10,482 bases of DNA, taken from the NCBI GenBank assembly GCA_014728425.1, contig WJLO01000112.1:1-10482 (forward strand), written 5' to 3'. Numbering within the stretch: position 1 is the stretch's first letter; each line of letters starts with the position of its first letter. A program made the translations under genes and the position numbers. Below are positions 1 to 6,203 of this stretch, piece after piece. This DNA is from Minisyncoccota bacterium. Its GTDB lineage: Bacteria; Patescibacteriota; Microgenomatia; UBA1400; PJMF01. The notes under the pieces are model-generated. The model was given only the letters and a program-made list of their open reading frames with translations, made no database searches and had not been told where the DNA came from.

Positions 1-16
1 CTTTTAAGCAACCACT

Positions 17-85
17 CAAGTACTGGCGCAAAGCATGCAATTTTCTCGAGCTGGCGAGAACAAAATTAGCATCTTGAAGCCAAAA
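17..85 (+). repeat. Diverged 69-bp repeat, copy 1 (coding-like remnant)
   Basis: This segment aligns without gaps to 162-230, with about two thirds of bases identical and most differences being transitions. Read on the plus strand from 17 it gives QVLAQSMQFSRAGENKISIL, which matches the second copy residue by residue (LAQ..Q.S....KI..L). The conserved spacing loosely resembles the first helices of an XRE/Cro helix-turn-helix, but with about three extra residues. An in-frame stop lies at 5-7 and no start codon precedes it, so it is not an intact gene as it stands. The two copies are 145 bp apart and in different frames. It may be a degenerate duplicated gene fragment, or a structured DNA/RNA element, since each copy holds a short stem (TTCTCG/CGAGAA here). 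Confidence 0.5.
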
Positions 86-137
86 CTAGTTTGCTTTTTA
101 AGCATTAAAAAGTCTAATTCACTAACCCACCAACTCC

Positions 138-260
138 ATGAGGTTGTTGATAGACAACCAGCAAGCATTGGCGCAAGGAGCACAACTTTCTCAAACCAGT
201 GAGAGCAAAATTAATGTGCTGGAGTCAAATAAAAAAAGGCCAGCTCTTGCTGACCCTTAA
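138..260 (+). pseudogene. 40-residue ORF remnant carrying repeat copy 2 (XRE HTH-like)
   Basis: From ATG 138 the frame encodes 40 residues and ends at TAA 258-260. The central part, QALAQGAQLSQTSESKINVL, followed by ESNKKRPALADP, resembles the helix-turn-helix core and the following GKR.PSL-type turn of XRE regulators, but it has about three extra residues between the helices and ends far too early for a fold. There is no ribosome-binding site, and the last codons overlap the minus-strand terminator at 231-256. I read it as the decayed end of a regulator gene, sharing ancestry with copy 1 at 17-85. Expression as a real 40-residue protein is less likely. The family assignment is tentative. Confidence 0.35.
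231..256 (-). terminator. Intrinsic terminator of the small secreted protein gene
   Basis: On the minus strand a 7-bp stem GGTCAGC/GCTGGCC (one G-T pair) with an AAGA loop is followed directly by seven T residues. It begins 25 bases after the stop codon of the 281-631 gene. Confidence 0.85.
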
Positions 261-280
261 TTAAAAAACTTTTTAAATCT

Positions 281-631
281 TTATTGAATTTTGCGTTTAA
301 CTAAAGTAGCTGCTCCACCAGTTACTACACTCACCATAGCCACTGCCATGCCAGCAGTATCTAAAGCTGTATCAACTGGCTTATGATAAACCTCAGTAGG
401 TTTGCCTTCTACATAAACCACTTCAATTTCCTCTGGCTGTTGCTCTACTGTCATCTCTTGATCGATGCTTTGCTCTACTCGACATTCCACCTGACCATAA
501 GCACCAGAATTAGAACAATGAACATCAGCTTCGTTAGTGGCGTGTTGTTCTTGAGCAGCCAGCTTAGCACTGGCCGCAGAAAACATAACTGCAGCTAATA
601 TTAAAGCTAAAGTGACTTTTAAAATTTTCAT
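281..631 (-). CDS. Small secreted protein with C-terminal membrane anchor, likely sortase substrate
   Basis: This encodes a 116-residue exported protein. Residues 1-22 are a typical signal peptide: positive start (MKILK), a hydrophobic core and an AXA-type cleavage site at ASA. The middle is acidic and Gln/Glu-rich, with two cysteines (39 and 50) around a GAYGQ segment that could form a disulfide. The C-terminus has a hydrophobic stretch (about 95-111) followed by VKRKIQ, the layout of a cell-wall sorting signal. Just before it sits LDTAG (90-94), which may be a degenerate LPxTG-like motif. The gene lies directly downstream of a sortase on the same strand, which supports a substrate role. Its own consensus promoter (685-713), an AAGG ribosome-binding site seven bases before ATG, and a terminator at 231-256 suggest strong independent expression. 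I recognise no named family; the molecular role is unknown. Confidence 0.8.
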   Translation of the reverse strand: MKILKVTLALILAAVMFSAASAKLAAQEQHATNEADVHCSNSGAYGQVECRVEQSIDQEMTVEQQPEEIEVVYVEGKPTEVYHKPVDTALDTAGMAVAMVSVVTGGAATLVKRKIQ

Positions 632-684
632 ATCAACCTTGTGTTGTTTTAATAACTTTTGATATCTTTATTAAGTAAAAATAA

Positions 685-713
685 ATAATACTATAAGATA
701 GCTATTCTGTCAA
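685..713 (-). promoter_or_regulatory. Consensus sigma-70-type promoter for the small secreted protein
   Basis: Read on the minus strand: TTGACA (708-713), a 17-bp spacer and TATTAT (685-690). Transcription would start near 678, leaving a leader of roughly 45 bases before the ATG at 631. The -35 box is perfect and the -10 box has one mismatch. Confidence 0.8.
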
Positions 714-730
714 TAATTAAAATTACCAGG

Positions 731-1531
731 CTATTTTTGACTATCTTGAGTTGGATCAATTAACCGAGCATAACGAAAATGCCGGACTGGTGAGTTTAAA
801 AACTTGCAAGTATACATAATTAAATCAGCTCGATAATCAGTAATCTCTTCGCCTTCTTCACCAGCATAAACTTCATAAACCCACTTACGCTGATCAGAGA
901 TAACCTCAACTATGTCACCTGGCTCTAACTCTGGCAATTTATTAAATGAATGATATTTCCAATAATCATCTCGGTACCACCAATCCCACCCATAGCGATG
1001 GCCAGCAACAATCATTGGCATATCTTGGCTGCCTGGACGACCAAAATCTGGCACCAGCCATAAACCCTTGTCTAAAGCCTCCTTATAATCAGCAGTTGCC
1101 TGCAACTGGGTTCTTACCCCAATTTTAGGAATAATCAACCAATCACCTTGAGGTAAGTTTTCATTTTTAGGCGGCAAGTAAGGATCTTTAGAAACGTGAT
1201 CTGCAACAAAATCTCCACCAAGCACGCTGCCTGCTTCTTGAGCCTTAACCGGCACTACCTGAGGTGGAAAAACTTGATAATACAAATCTGGCGCAAACAC
1301 ACTAACAGCAATAACAACAGCTATTAATGACACTAAGCTTAAAAACACATTTAGAAAAAGTTTAGAGACTTTTTTAACTGAAGTTTCTCCTGGGGCTATT
1401 GGTAATGAACGAGTAGCTGTTTTAACTCTAGTTCTAACAGACTGATAAACACCAGGCTGACCTAGTAATACAGCCCTTACTTTAGGAAACTGTAATTGCC
1501 AATAATTTGCCGGTGTTGGCGTTTGTTTCAT
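731..1531 (-). CDS. Membrane-anchored sortase
   Basis: A 266-residue cysteine transpeptidase, expected to cleave a sorting motif in exported proteins and attach them at the cell surface. A basic cytoplasmic N-terminal tail of about 55 residues precedes one transmembrane helix (about 57-80), so the catalytic domain (about 125-260) faces outside. The catalytic triad is visible: His178 in VAGHRYG, Cys242 in MYTCKF and an arginine in VRHFRYAR (probably Arg250). The domain has an unusual tryptophan/tyrosine-rich stretch after the histidine (WDWWYRDDYWKY). The class is uncertain; it does not look like a classical class A or B enzyme. Its stop is 100 bp upstream of the small anchored protein gene, its most likely substrate, with no terminator between. 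The start is ATG 1531: no Shine-Dalgarno is present, but a promoter lies 10 bases upstream. Confidence 0.92.
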   Translation of the reverse strand: MKQTPTPANYWQLQFPKVRAVLLGQPGVYQSVRTRVKTATRSLPIAPGETSVKKVSKLFLNVFLSLVSLIAVVIAVSVFAPDLYYQVFPPQVVPVKAQEAGSVLGGDFVADHVSKDPYLPPKNENLPQGDWLIIPKIGVRTQLQATADYKEALDKGLWLVPDFGRPGSQDMPMIVAGHRYGWDWWYRDDYWKYHSFNKLPELEPGDIVEVISDQRKWVYEVYAGEEGEEITDYRADLIMYTCKFLNSPVRHFRYARLIDPTQDSQK

Positions 1532-1541
1532 AATATATCAA

Positions 1542-1569
1542 ATTATAGCAAAATATCAGGGAAAATCAA
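1542..1569 (-). promoter_or_regulatory. Sortase promoter, near-leaderless
   Basis: On the minus strand TTGATT (1564-1569), a 16-bp spacer and a perfect TATAAT (1542-1547). The -10 box ends 10 bases before the sortase ATG, so the transcript would carry only about three leader bases and cannot hold a ribosome-binding site. Confidence 0.7.
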
Positions 1570-1590
1570 TAATTATAGGATAAAAAATAT

Positions 1591-1656
1591 AGAAAAGTAT
1601 TTTATGGAAGCTCGGTAGCCTGCCCAACAAACCGAACTTCCATAAAGTACTTTTCT
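1591..1656. repeat. Near-perfect 26-bp inverted repeat, possible leftward terminator
   Basis: Arms 1591-1616 and 1631-1656 are complementary at 24 of 26 positions, around a 14-base loop. On the minus strand the hairpin is followed after three bases by a T-rich stretch (TTTTTT at 1582-1587), so it could terminate leftward transcription just before the sortase promoter. On the plus strand no T-run follows. The stem is longer and more AT-rich than a usual terminator, so a role as a protein-binding site or double-stranded RNA element is possible. Confidence 0.75.
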
Positions 1657-1696
1657 ACTGATTCATTAAGAGCAAAAAAGATCCATTAAGATAGAA

Positions 1697-1725
1697 TTTA
1701 CAAAAGATTCTGGCAGTGATAGAGT
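1697..1725 (+). promoter_or_regulatory. Promoter of the putative small RNA
   Basis: TTTACA (1697-1702; five of six to consensus), a 17-bp spacer and TAGAGT (1720-1725), with an extended -10 TG at 1717-1718. No ORF follows, but a structured region with T-run hairpins does. Confidence 0.55.
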
Positions 1726-1800
1726 TGTATCTAATCTAAGTGAACACAGTTTATTGTGTTTACGCAAGGCATTATTATTTGTGTTTTGCCTCGGCGGAAC

Positions 1801-1820
1801 AGCGGTAATACTGCTTTTTT
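1801..1820 (+). terminator. First of three tandem T-run hairpins
   Basis: The stem AGCGGT/ACTGCT (one G-T pair) with an AAT loop runs directly into six T residues at 1815-1820. It fits the 3' end of a roughly 90-nt small RNA. Confidence 0.65.
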
Positions 1821-1884
1821 CCACCTAAGTGTGCGGTTTATATCTGCCCAAGATTCTTCTCCGCAAATTTAGGTGGATTTTTTT
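1821..1884 (+). terminator. Large hairpin with seven-T tail
   Basis: The outer stem CCACCTAA/TTAGGTGG (1821-1828 with 1869-1876), an inner stem TGCGG/CCGCA (1832-1836 with 1861-1865) and a small apical ATCT/AGAT stem are followed by a run of seven T (1878-1884). It starts at the base after the previous T-run. The complex interior is unusual for a plain terminator, so it may be a regulatory or ligand-binding element. Confidence 0.55.
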
Positions 1885-1900
1885 GTTTTCATACCTTTAC

Positions 1901-1923
1901 TGCACCCCCAAGGGTGCATTTTT
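1901..1923 (+). terminator. Third tandem terminator hairpin
   Basis: A GC-rich 7-bp stem TGCACCC/GGGTGCA with a CCAA loop is followed by five T residues. No gene ends here on the plus strand, so it would act on the upstream RNA transcript and insulate the genes to the right. Confidence 0.7.
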
Positions 1924-1956
1924 GCTTTTAAAGATCTATTAAACACTGATAACCAG

Positions 1957-1985
1957 AGTATAACTCCAAAACATCAGTTCGTCAA
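1957..1985 (-). promoter_or_regulatory. Possible leftward promoter antisense to the small RNA
   Basis: On the minus strand TTGACG (1980-1985), a 17-bp spacer and TATACT (1957-1962), each one mismatch from consensus. A transcript from about 1950 would run antisense through the small-RNA region toward the inverted repeat at 1591-1656. No good protein frame follows it. Confidence 0.45.
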
Positions 1986-1987
1986 CC

Positions 1988-1993
1988 TATAAT
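1988..1993 (+). promoter_or_regulatory. Rightward TATAAT box upstream of the RHH gene
   Basis: A perfect plus-strand TATAAT lies next to the leftward promoter, but no -35 box is recognisable at 16-18 bp. It could drive the 2159 gene through a leader of about 160 bases. The rest of 1994-2158 shows no other structure I can support. Confidence 0.25.
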
Positions 1994-2158
1994 TTTAATT
2001 AAGGCTATTTTTAAAATATCCTATATTTTTATATTTAAACACTTTATTGAGACAAATTAACAACTTTTCCACATGCTTATTATTGTTCTACATCATTGTG
2101 AAAAAATAAACTGTAAAATACCCAAAAACACAGACTTGCTCACTCCAAAACTACTACT

Positions 2159-2308
2159 ATGCTAGTAAAATCAAAACCTCAGCTTTGTAGCACCATTGAT
2201 GCTAAGCTCATAAGTTATCTTACAGCCCAACAGCTTGGTTTTTCCAAAACAAAACTGCTTTCTGCAGCATTTAAAACAAGGTTTTATTACGCTATACTAA
2301 TATCATGA
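2159..2308 (+). CDS. Small ribbon-helix-helix-like protein overlapping the ATPase gene
   Basis: This ORF of 49 residues ends with TGA 2306-2308, overlapping the ATG at 2305 in the arrangement ATGA, typical of translational coupling. The sequence resembles a CopG/Arc-type ribbon-helix-helix domain: a short beta-like start (PQLCSTID), a helix (AKLISYLTAQQLG), the FSKTKLLS turn that corresponds to the usual xSRSELI element, and a second helix (AAFKTRF). Such proteins are DNA-binding dimers, often autoregulators or relaxosome accessory factors. No Shine-Dalgarno precedes the ATG, and the only upstream in-frame stop is TAA 2114-2116, so ATG 2159 is the sole ATG available. The C-terminal residues (YYAILIS) also encode the -10 box of the next gene, so part of the frame may be constrained by DNA function. 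The family call is tentative. Confidence 0.5.
   Translation: MLVKSKPQLCSTIDAKLISYLTAQQLGFSKTKLLSAAFKTRFYYAILIS
2270..2298 (+). promoter_or_regulatory. Putative leaderless promoter of the ATPase gene
   Basis: TATACT (2293-2298) lies six bases before the ATG at 2305, with a weak TTTAAA 17 bp further upstream (2270-2275). Transcription would start at or beside the A of the ATG. It lies inside the RHH-like ORF, so the ATPase may be made both from a coupled and a leaderless message. Confidence 0.45.
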
Positions 2309-4515
2309 CACCCCACACTGTGCTTGAGCTGCGTACCAGCCGCGATGCTAAACAAACCCCAGAAGCCATGGCTCAATTATTTGCCAGCCTGCCAGAGCTA
2401 CAAAACTCTTTACTAGACCGCCTGCTTAAACGCAGCGAGCACTTGAGTTTTGAAATCATTGTGCAAAATCAAACAGTCTTTTTTATGTGCTACTGCCCTA
2501 CCCGCTTGGTAGAATACTTGCATGGTGCTTTAACTGCTAGCTACCCTCAAGTCTTGATCACTCAATTAAATCACGATCCTTTGATAGAAATCCTTAAATC
2601 AGCTCAAGACCTTCACTTAGAAAATCCTTCAACAAGCGCTAGCTCTTTATCTGCTCCTGCCTTAAGCTTGGGCAAGCTGCAACTAGAACAAGCTCAATAT
2701 CTACCCTTAAAAACCTTTACTGACTTTCAAGACATTGATCCCTTGGCCACCCCTTTAACCACTCTGTCTAAAAGCCAACCACTTGATCAAATCGCTATTC
2801 AATTCGTTATTGCCGACCAAGGTCAAAACTGGAAAAACTATGCCCTAAAACAAATCAGTCCTAGCAATCACACTACTGAAGCTAGTCAGCCTCATCCGCA
2901 AAAAAACTTAATCGAACAAAAACTAGCAGAACCAGGAGTGCGCACTAGCATCAAACTAGCAGTACGAGCCAAAACTGCTCAACGCAGCCAATTGTTGCTA
3001 GAAAGCCTGGCAGCAGCTTTTAACTCAATCTCCAAAAGTAACAGCAACTCCTTGGTTTTGAAAAAAATTTCTTGGTTTAAAACCGATTTTATTAACCAAA
3101 TGCTTAGCCGCAGCTTCAAACGCAACCCCAGACAGCATCTTAGTATTAATGAGCTAGCCACCCTTTATCATCTACCAAACGAACAACTAGCAGTAATTCC
3201 CAACTTGGCTTGGGGTAAAAAACTCCTTGGCGAACCACCTGCCAACTTACCCATTGTTACTCAAGAAATGCCAGCTGACTACAAAGATGAAATCAATGTT
3301 TTTGCTGAAACAACTTTTAAAAACCAGCCAGTAAAATATGGTTTATGGCGCCAAGACCGGCGGCGACATGTTTATGTCATTGGTAAAACTGGCACTGGTA
3401 AATCAACTCTTTTAGCCAACATGGCCATCAATGATCTGAAAAAGGACGAGGGCTTGTGTGTGGTTGATCCCCATGGCGATCTAGCAGAAACCTTACTTGA
3501 CTATATTCCTTCTCATCGCATTAATGACGTGGTCTACTTCAACCCCGCTGATCAGCAACGCACTGTTCAGATCAACTTATTTGAAGGCAAGAACTTGGTT
3601 CACCGTGAATTAATTGCTTCTGGCATTGTTTCGATTTTTTACAAACTCTATGGCTATTCCTGGGGGCCAAGACTGGAATATATTCTCCGCAATGCTTTGC
3701 TCACTTTATTAAAACACCAAAGAGCCAAGCTTTCTGATGTGCTAAATTTATTGACCAATGCTAAATACCGCAGCAAAGTAATTGACAAGCTAGATGACCC
3801 AATCCTAAAAAGCTTTTGGGTGGATGAGTTTAACCAAATGAAAGACCGACAACGCATGGAGTCTATTGCTTCGATTCTCAACAAAGTTGGCCAATTTGTT
3901 TCTTCTCCCTTAGTAAGAAATGTGGTTAATGCTACCAGTAGTTCTTTTAGCATTGAAGACGTAATGAGTCAGGGTAAAATCTTAATTGCCAATCTATCTC
4001 AAGGACGCCTTGGCGAAGACAACGCAACCTTGCTAGGAGCAATGTTAATCACCAAAATTCAGCTGGCAGCCATGAGTAGAGTCAACATGCCAGAAGCAGA
4101 ACGGCGTGACTTTTATCTTTATGTAGATGAGTTTCAAAATTTTGCTACTCAATCTTTTAATACAATCCTTTCGGAAGCGCGAAAATATCGTCTGAACCTA
4201 ACTTTGGCTAACCAATATATTGCCCAAATTCCCGAAGAGGTGCAAAAAGCCATCTTTGGCAACTGCGGCAGTATCATTAGCTTTGTGATGGGAGCAGAAG
4301 ACTCTGCTGTATTTAATCGAGAATATGGGGACAAATACACTCAAGAAGATTTGGTCTCCTTAGGTCGTTATCAAATTATTAATAAACTAAGCATCAACAA
4401 CATTATCTCTGCTCCATTTCCAGCTCACACCTTGCCTTTGGCTAGTAGCGCCAATCAGAATCGCGAAAAAGTGATTCGAGTCAGTCGTGAACGTTATGCA
4501 CGGAAGAAAAAATAG
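2305..4515 (+). CDS. TraD/VirD4-type coupling ATPase (type IV secretion DNA-transfer family)
   Basis: This 736-residue P-loop ATPase belongs to the HerA/FtsK-like group that moves DNA or protein through a membrane channel. The N-terminal about 330 residues form an uncharacterised domain without transmembrane helices. The motor domain follows: Walker A GKTGTGKS (360-367); DPHGDLAETLLDYIP starting at Asp388, the signature of TraD/TraG-type proteins; Walker B YLYVDEFQNF with Asp608 and Glu609; and a sensor-like ANQYIAQIP (635-643). The C-terminus is basic (ERYARKKK). Unlike classical VirD4 it lacks an N-terminal membrane anchor, and no relaxase, VirB4 or pilus genes are adjacent, so the partner channel is unknown. 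Such solitary ATPases are frequent in CPR genomes (family knowledge). It overlaps the RHH-like gene by four bases. No Shine-Dalgarno is seen. Confidence 0.88.
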   Translation: MTPHTVLELRTSRDAKQTPEAMAQLFASLPELQNSLLDRLLKRSEHLSFEIIVQNQTVFFMCYCPTRLVEYLHGALTASYPQVLITQLNHDPLIEILKSAQDLHLENPSTSASSLSAPALSLGKLQLEQAQYLPLKTFTDFQDIDPLATPLTTLSKSQPLDQIAIQFVIADQGQNWKNYALKQISPSNHTTEASQPHPQKNLIEQKLAEPGVRTSIKLAVRAKTAQRSQLLLESLAAAFNSISKSNSNSLVLKKISWFKTDFINQMLSRSFKRNPRQHLSINELATLYHLPNEQLAVIPNLAWGKKLLGEPPANLPIVTQEMPADYKDEINVFAETTFKNQPVKYGLWRQDRRRHVYVIGKTGTGKSTLLANMAINDLKKDEGLCVVDPHGDLAETLLDYIPSHRINDVVYFNPADQQRTVQINLFEGKNLVHRELIASGIVSIFYKLYGYSWGPRLEYILRNALLTLLKHQRAKLSDVLNLLTNAKYRSKVIDKLDDPILKSFWVDEFNQMKDRQRMESIASILNKVGQFVSSPLVRNVVNATSSSFSIEDVMSQGKILIANLSQGRLGEDNATLLGAMLITKIQLAAMSRVNMPEAERRDFYLYVDEFQNFATQSFNTILSEARKYRLNLTLANQYIAQIPEEVQKAIFGNCGSIISFVMGAEDSAVFNREYGDKYTQEDLVSLGRYQIINKLSINNIISAPFPAHTLPLASSANQNREKVIRVSRERYARKKK

Positions 4516-4757
4516 TTTGCTAATTAAAAATTGTGGTGATCAGAATAAGCCTTTAATAACTCATCAGCGGTTTGGTGTTGAAGAGCATTTATGTTCCTCT
4601 CCAAAATCTAGTTCTCGATTCATCAATCACCTCAATCGTGCCTTTTTTGCTCATTTTTTAACAAACCAAATAGCTCCAGATTAATTTTTTATGATCTTTA
4701 TAGCTCTTGAGGTGTTAATTTTTTTTCATTTTTACTACTGGAATACTTTTTTTAGGC

Positions 4758-4785
4758 ATAATGTGTGCACAATAACGTACATTAT
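4758..4785. repeat. Inverted repeat downstream of radA
   Basis: ATAATGT (4758-4764) and ACATTAT (4779-4785) face each other around 14 bases that contain the palindrome GTGCAC. It lies a few bases after the radA stop, in the convergent spacer. No T-run follows on the radA strand (AAAAAAA does instead), so it is not a standard terminator; a protein-binding site or an mRNA 3'-end stabiliser are options. Confidence 0.45.
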
Positions 4786-4791
4786 TATCAA

Positions 4792-6201
4792 TTAACAACC
4801 TAACTCTTTTAAAACTTGCTTAATTGTTTTATGACTTTGACGCGAGATGATCTTTTTAAAGCCCAGGCGCTTGGCCTCTTTAATACGCTGCTTTAAAAAA
4901 CTCACAGTTCTTAACTCTCCTAAAAGACCGATTTCTCCAATAAAAACTGTGTTTTTGGGTAGTTTTTTATTTTTAAGTGAACTAGCTACAGCTACTGCGC
5001 AACCAAGATCAATAGCTGGTTCTTTAAGTTTAAAGCCGCCAGTAGCACTTAGAAAAACATCCTTGCTGCCCAAAGGCAACTTAGCATGTTTTTGTAATAC
5101 TGCTGCTAAAACTTGAATTCTTGATAATTCAATACCTCGACCCACTCTTCTGGGCATAGCTAAGTTAGAGTCCACTACCAAAGCCTGGATTTCTGCCAAT
5201 AACGGCCTGGTGCCCTCCATAGTGCAAACAGTAGCACTACCTGGCACTCCTTGCGTGACCTCATCTAAAAACAACTCACTTGGATTACTAACTTCTGTTA
5301 AGCCCAAATCTGTTAAACGAAATACCCCCACCTCATCAGTAGCTCCAAAACGATTCTTCACCGCTCGCAACAACCTTAATTGACCAGTGCGCTCCCCTTC
5401 CATCTCCAACACTGTATCTACCATATGTTCTAAAATTTTAGGCCCAGCAATACTGCCCTCTTTAGTAACATGACCAACTAAAAAAGTAGCTATGCCTCTA
5501 GGTTTAACTACTTCGATCAATCTTTGAGTACACTCGCGGATTTGACCAACACTACCACTGGCGCCAGTAAGATCGCTGGTGCTCAGGGTTTGAATACTGT
5601 CTACTACTAATAAGCTTGGCTGATGTTGCTTAATCAAAGCCAGTAACTGATCCACATCAGTAGTGGTAACTAACAAAAGTTTTTGTCCTATAACTTCTAA
5701 TAAATCCTGACCCGAAAATTGTTTTGTTTTCTTAGGTTTTTTGTGTTCATTTTTAGCAATTCGCTTGATTCTTAAACTAATCTGTTGAGGACTTTCCTCT
5801 CCACAAACATATAAAATTGGCTGTTTATTACTAACAAAGCGTTTTTTAGCTAAAGTTAACTTAAGCACTAATTGAGTTAATAAAGTTGATTTACCAATTC
5901 CTGGCTCTCCTCCAATCAAAGCCACTACTCCTGCCACCAAACCACCGCCCAAAACACGGTCTAACTCCCCAATTAAACTAGAAACCCGTTTTTTATCACT
6001 GCTAAAGACGTCTTCCTCTGGCAGACTGACTAAAAACTGCTCTAACTCCTTAGGCTTAAACCGAGTGGTCAAGTTTTTGTTGCTTTTACTAGACTGAGCA
6101 ACTTCTTCTACCAAACTATGCCATTGGCCACAATCATTACACTGACCTTGCCATTTAGGATGACTAGCTCCACACTTTTGACAAACAAACTTTGCTGACA
6201 T
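4792..6201 (-). CDS. radA: DNA repair and recombination ATPase RadA (Sms)
   Basis: RadA is a hexameric helicase-like RecA relative that drives branch migration during homologous recombination and repair. The 469 residues show the full family layout. An N-terminal zinc finger has CxxC pairs at Cys7/Cys10 and Cys21/Cys24. The RecA-like core has Walker A GEPGIGKS (98-105) and Walker B LLVVDS (Asp201), and the diagnostic KNRFG motif sits at 282-286. A Lon-protease-like C-terminal domain (about 300-469) lacks an obvious protease catalytic pair, as usual for RadA. Length matches the family. ATG 6201 is preceded by GGAG five bases upstream; this site lies at the end of the preceding gene, whose stop is two bases before the ATG, so translation is probably coupled. 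Downstream it converges with the coupling ATPase. Confidence 0.97.
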   Translation of the reverse strand: MSAKFVCQKCGASHPKWQGQCNDCGQWHSLVEEVAQSSKSNKNLTTRFKPKELEQFLVSLPEEDVFSSDKKRVSSLIGELDRVLGGGLVAGVVALIGGEPGIGKSTLLTQLVLKLTLAKKRFVSNKQPILYVCGEESPQQISLRIKRIAKNEHKKPKKTKQFSGQDLLEVIGQKLLLVTTTDVDQLLALIKQHQPSLLVVDSIQTLSTSDLTGASGSVGQIRECTQRLIEVVKPRGIATFLVGHVTKEGSIAGPKILEHMVDTVLEMEGERTGQLRLLRAVKNRFGATDEVGVFRLTDLGLTEVSNPSELFLDEVTQGVPGSATVCTMEGTRPLLAEIQALVVDSNLAMPRRVGRGIELSRIQVLAAVLQKHAKLPLGSKDVFLSATGGFKLKEPAIDLGCAVAVASSLKNKKLPKNTVFIGEIGLLGELRTVSFLKQRIKEAKRLGFKKIISRQSHKTIKQVLKELGC

Positions 6202-6203
6202 AA

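Larger units (their letters stand above)
1732..1884 (+). ncRNA. Putative structured small RNA, family not recognised
   Basis: Downstream of the promoter at 1697-1725 the sequence folds into consecutive stems. GTGAACACA/TGTGTTTAC (1740-1748 with 1755-1763) has a six-base loop. AGGCA/TGCCT (1767-1771 with 1787-1791) has an alternative pairing of GCAAGGC with GTTTTGC. AGCGGT/ACTGCT (1801-1815) is followed by a T-run. There is no convincing reading frame. The transcript could end at about 1820 (roughly 90 nt), or read into the next hairpins and end near 1884 or 1923. Conserved signatures of RNase P RNA, tmRNA and SRP RNA were looked for and not seen. The 5' end and strand are inferred from promoter and T-run orientation. 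Confidence 0.5.

Noticed and set aside
383..598. 71-residue plus-strand frame opposite the small secreted protein
   Set aside because: It mirrors a gene with a signal peptide, promoter and terminator on the minus strand and has no features of its own.
1583..1950. Minus-strand RNA of about 370 nt as RNase P RNA or tmRNA
   Set aside because: The length and promoter fit, but the conserved GAGGAAAGTCC and ACAGAA blocks of RNase P and the T-arm and CCA end of tmRNA are absent.
2065..2073. TTTTCCACA, one mismatch from a DnaA box
   Set aside because: Single copy, with no cluster, no AT-rich unwinding repeats and no dnaA or dnaN nearby; expected by chance in AT-rich DNA.
4487..4684. 65-residue plus-strand frame overlapping the end of the coupling ATPase
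   Set aside because: It starts inside the ATPase gene in another frame, has no ribosome-binding site or recognisable domain, and its sequence looks random.
4628..4726. CACCTCAA/TTGAGGTG pair followed by eight T as terminator of the ATPase gene
   Set aside because: The loop would be about 71 bases with no stable inner structure, and four bases separate stem and T-run; too weak to call.
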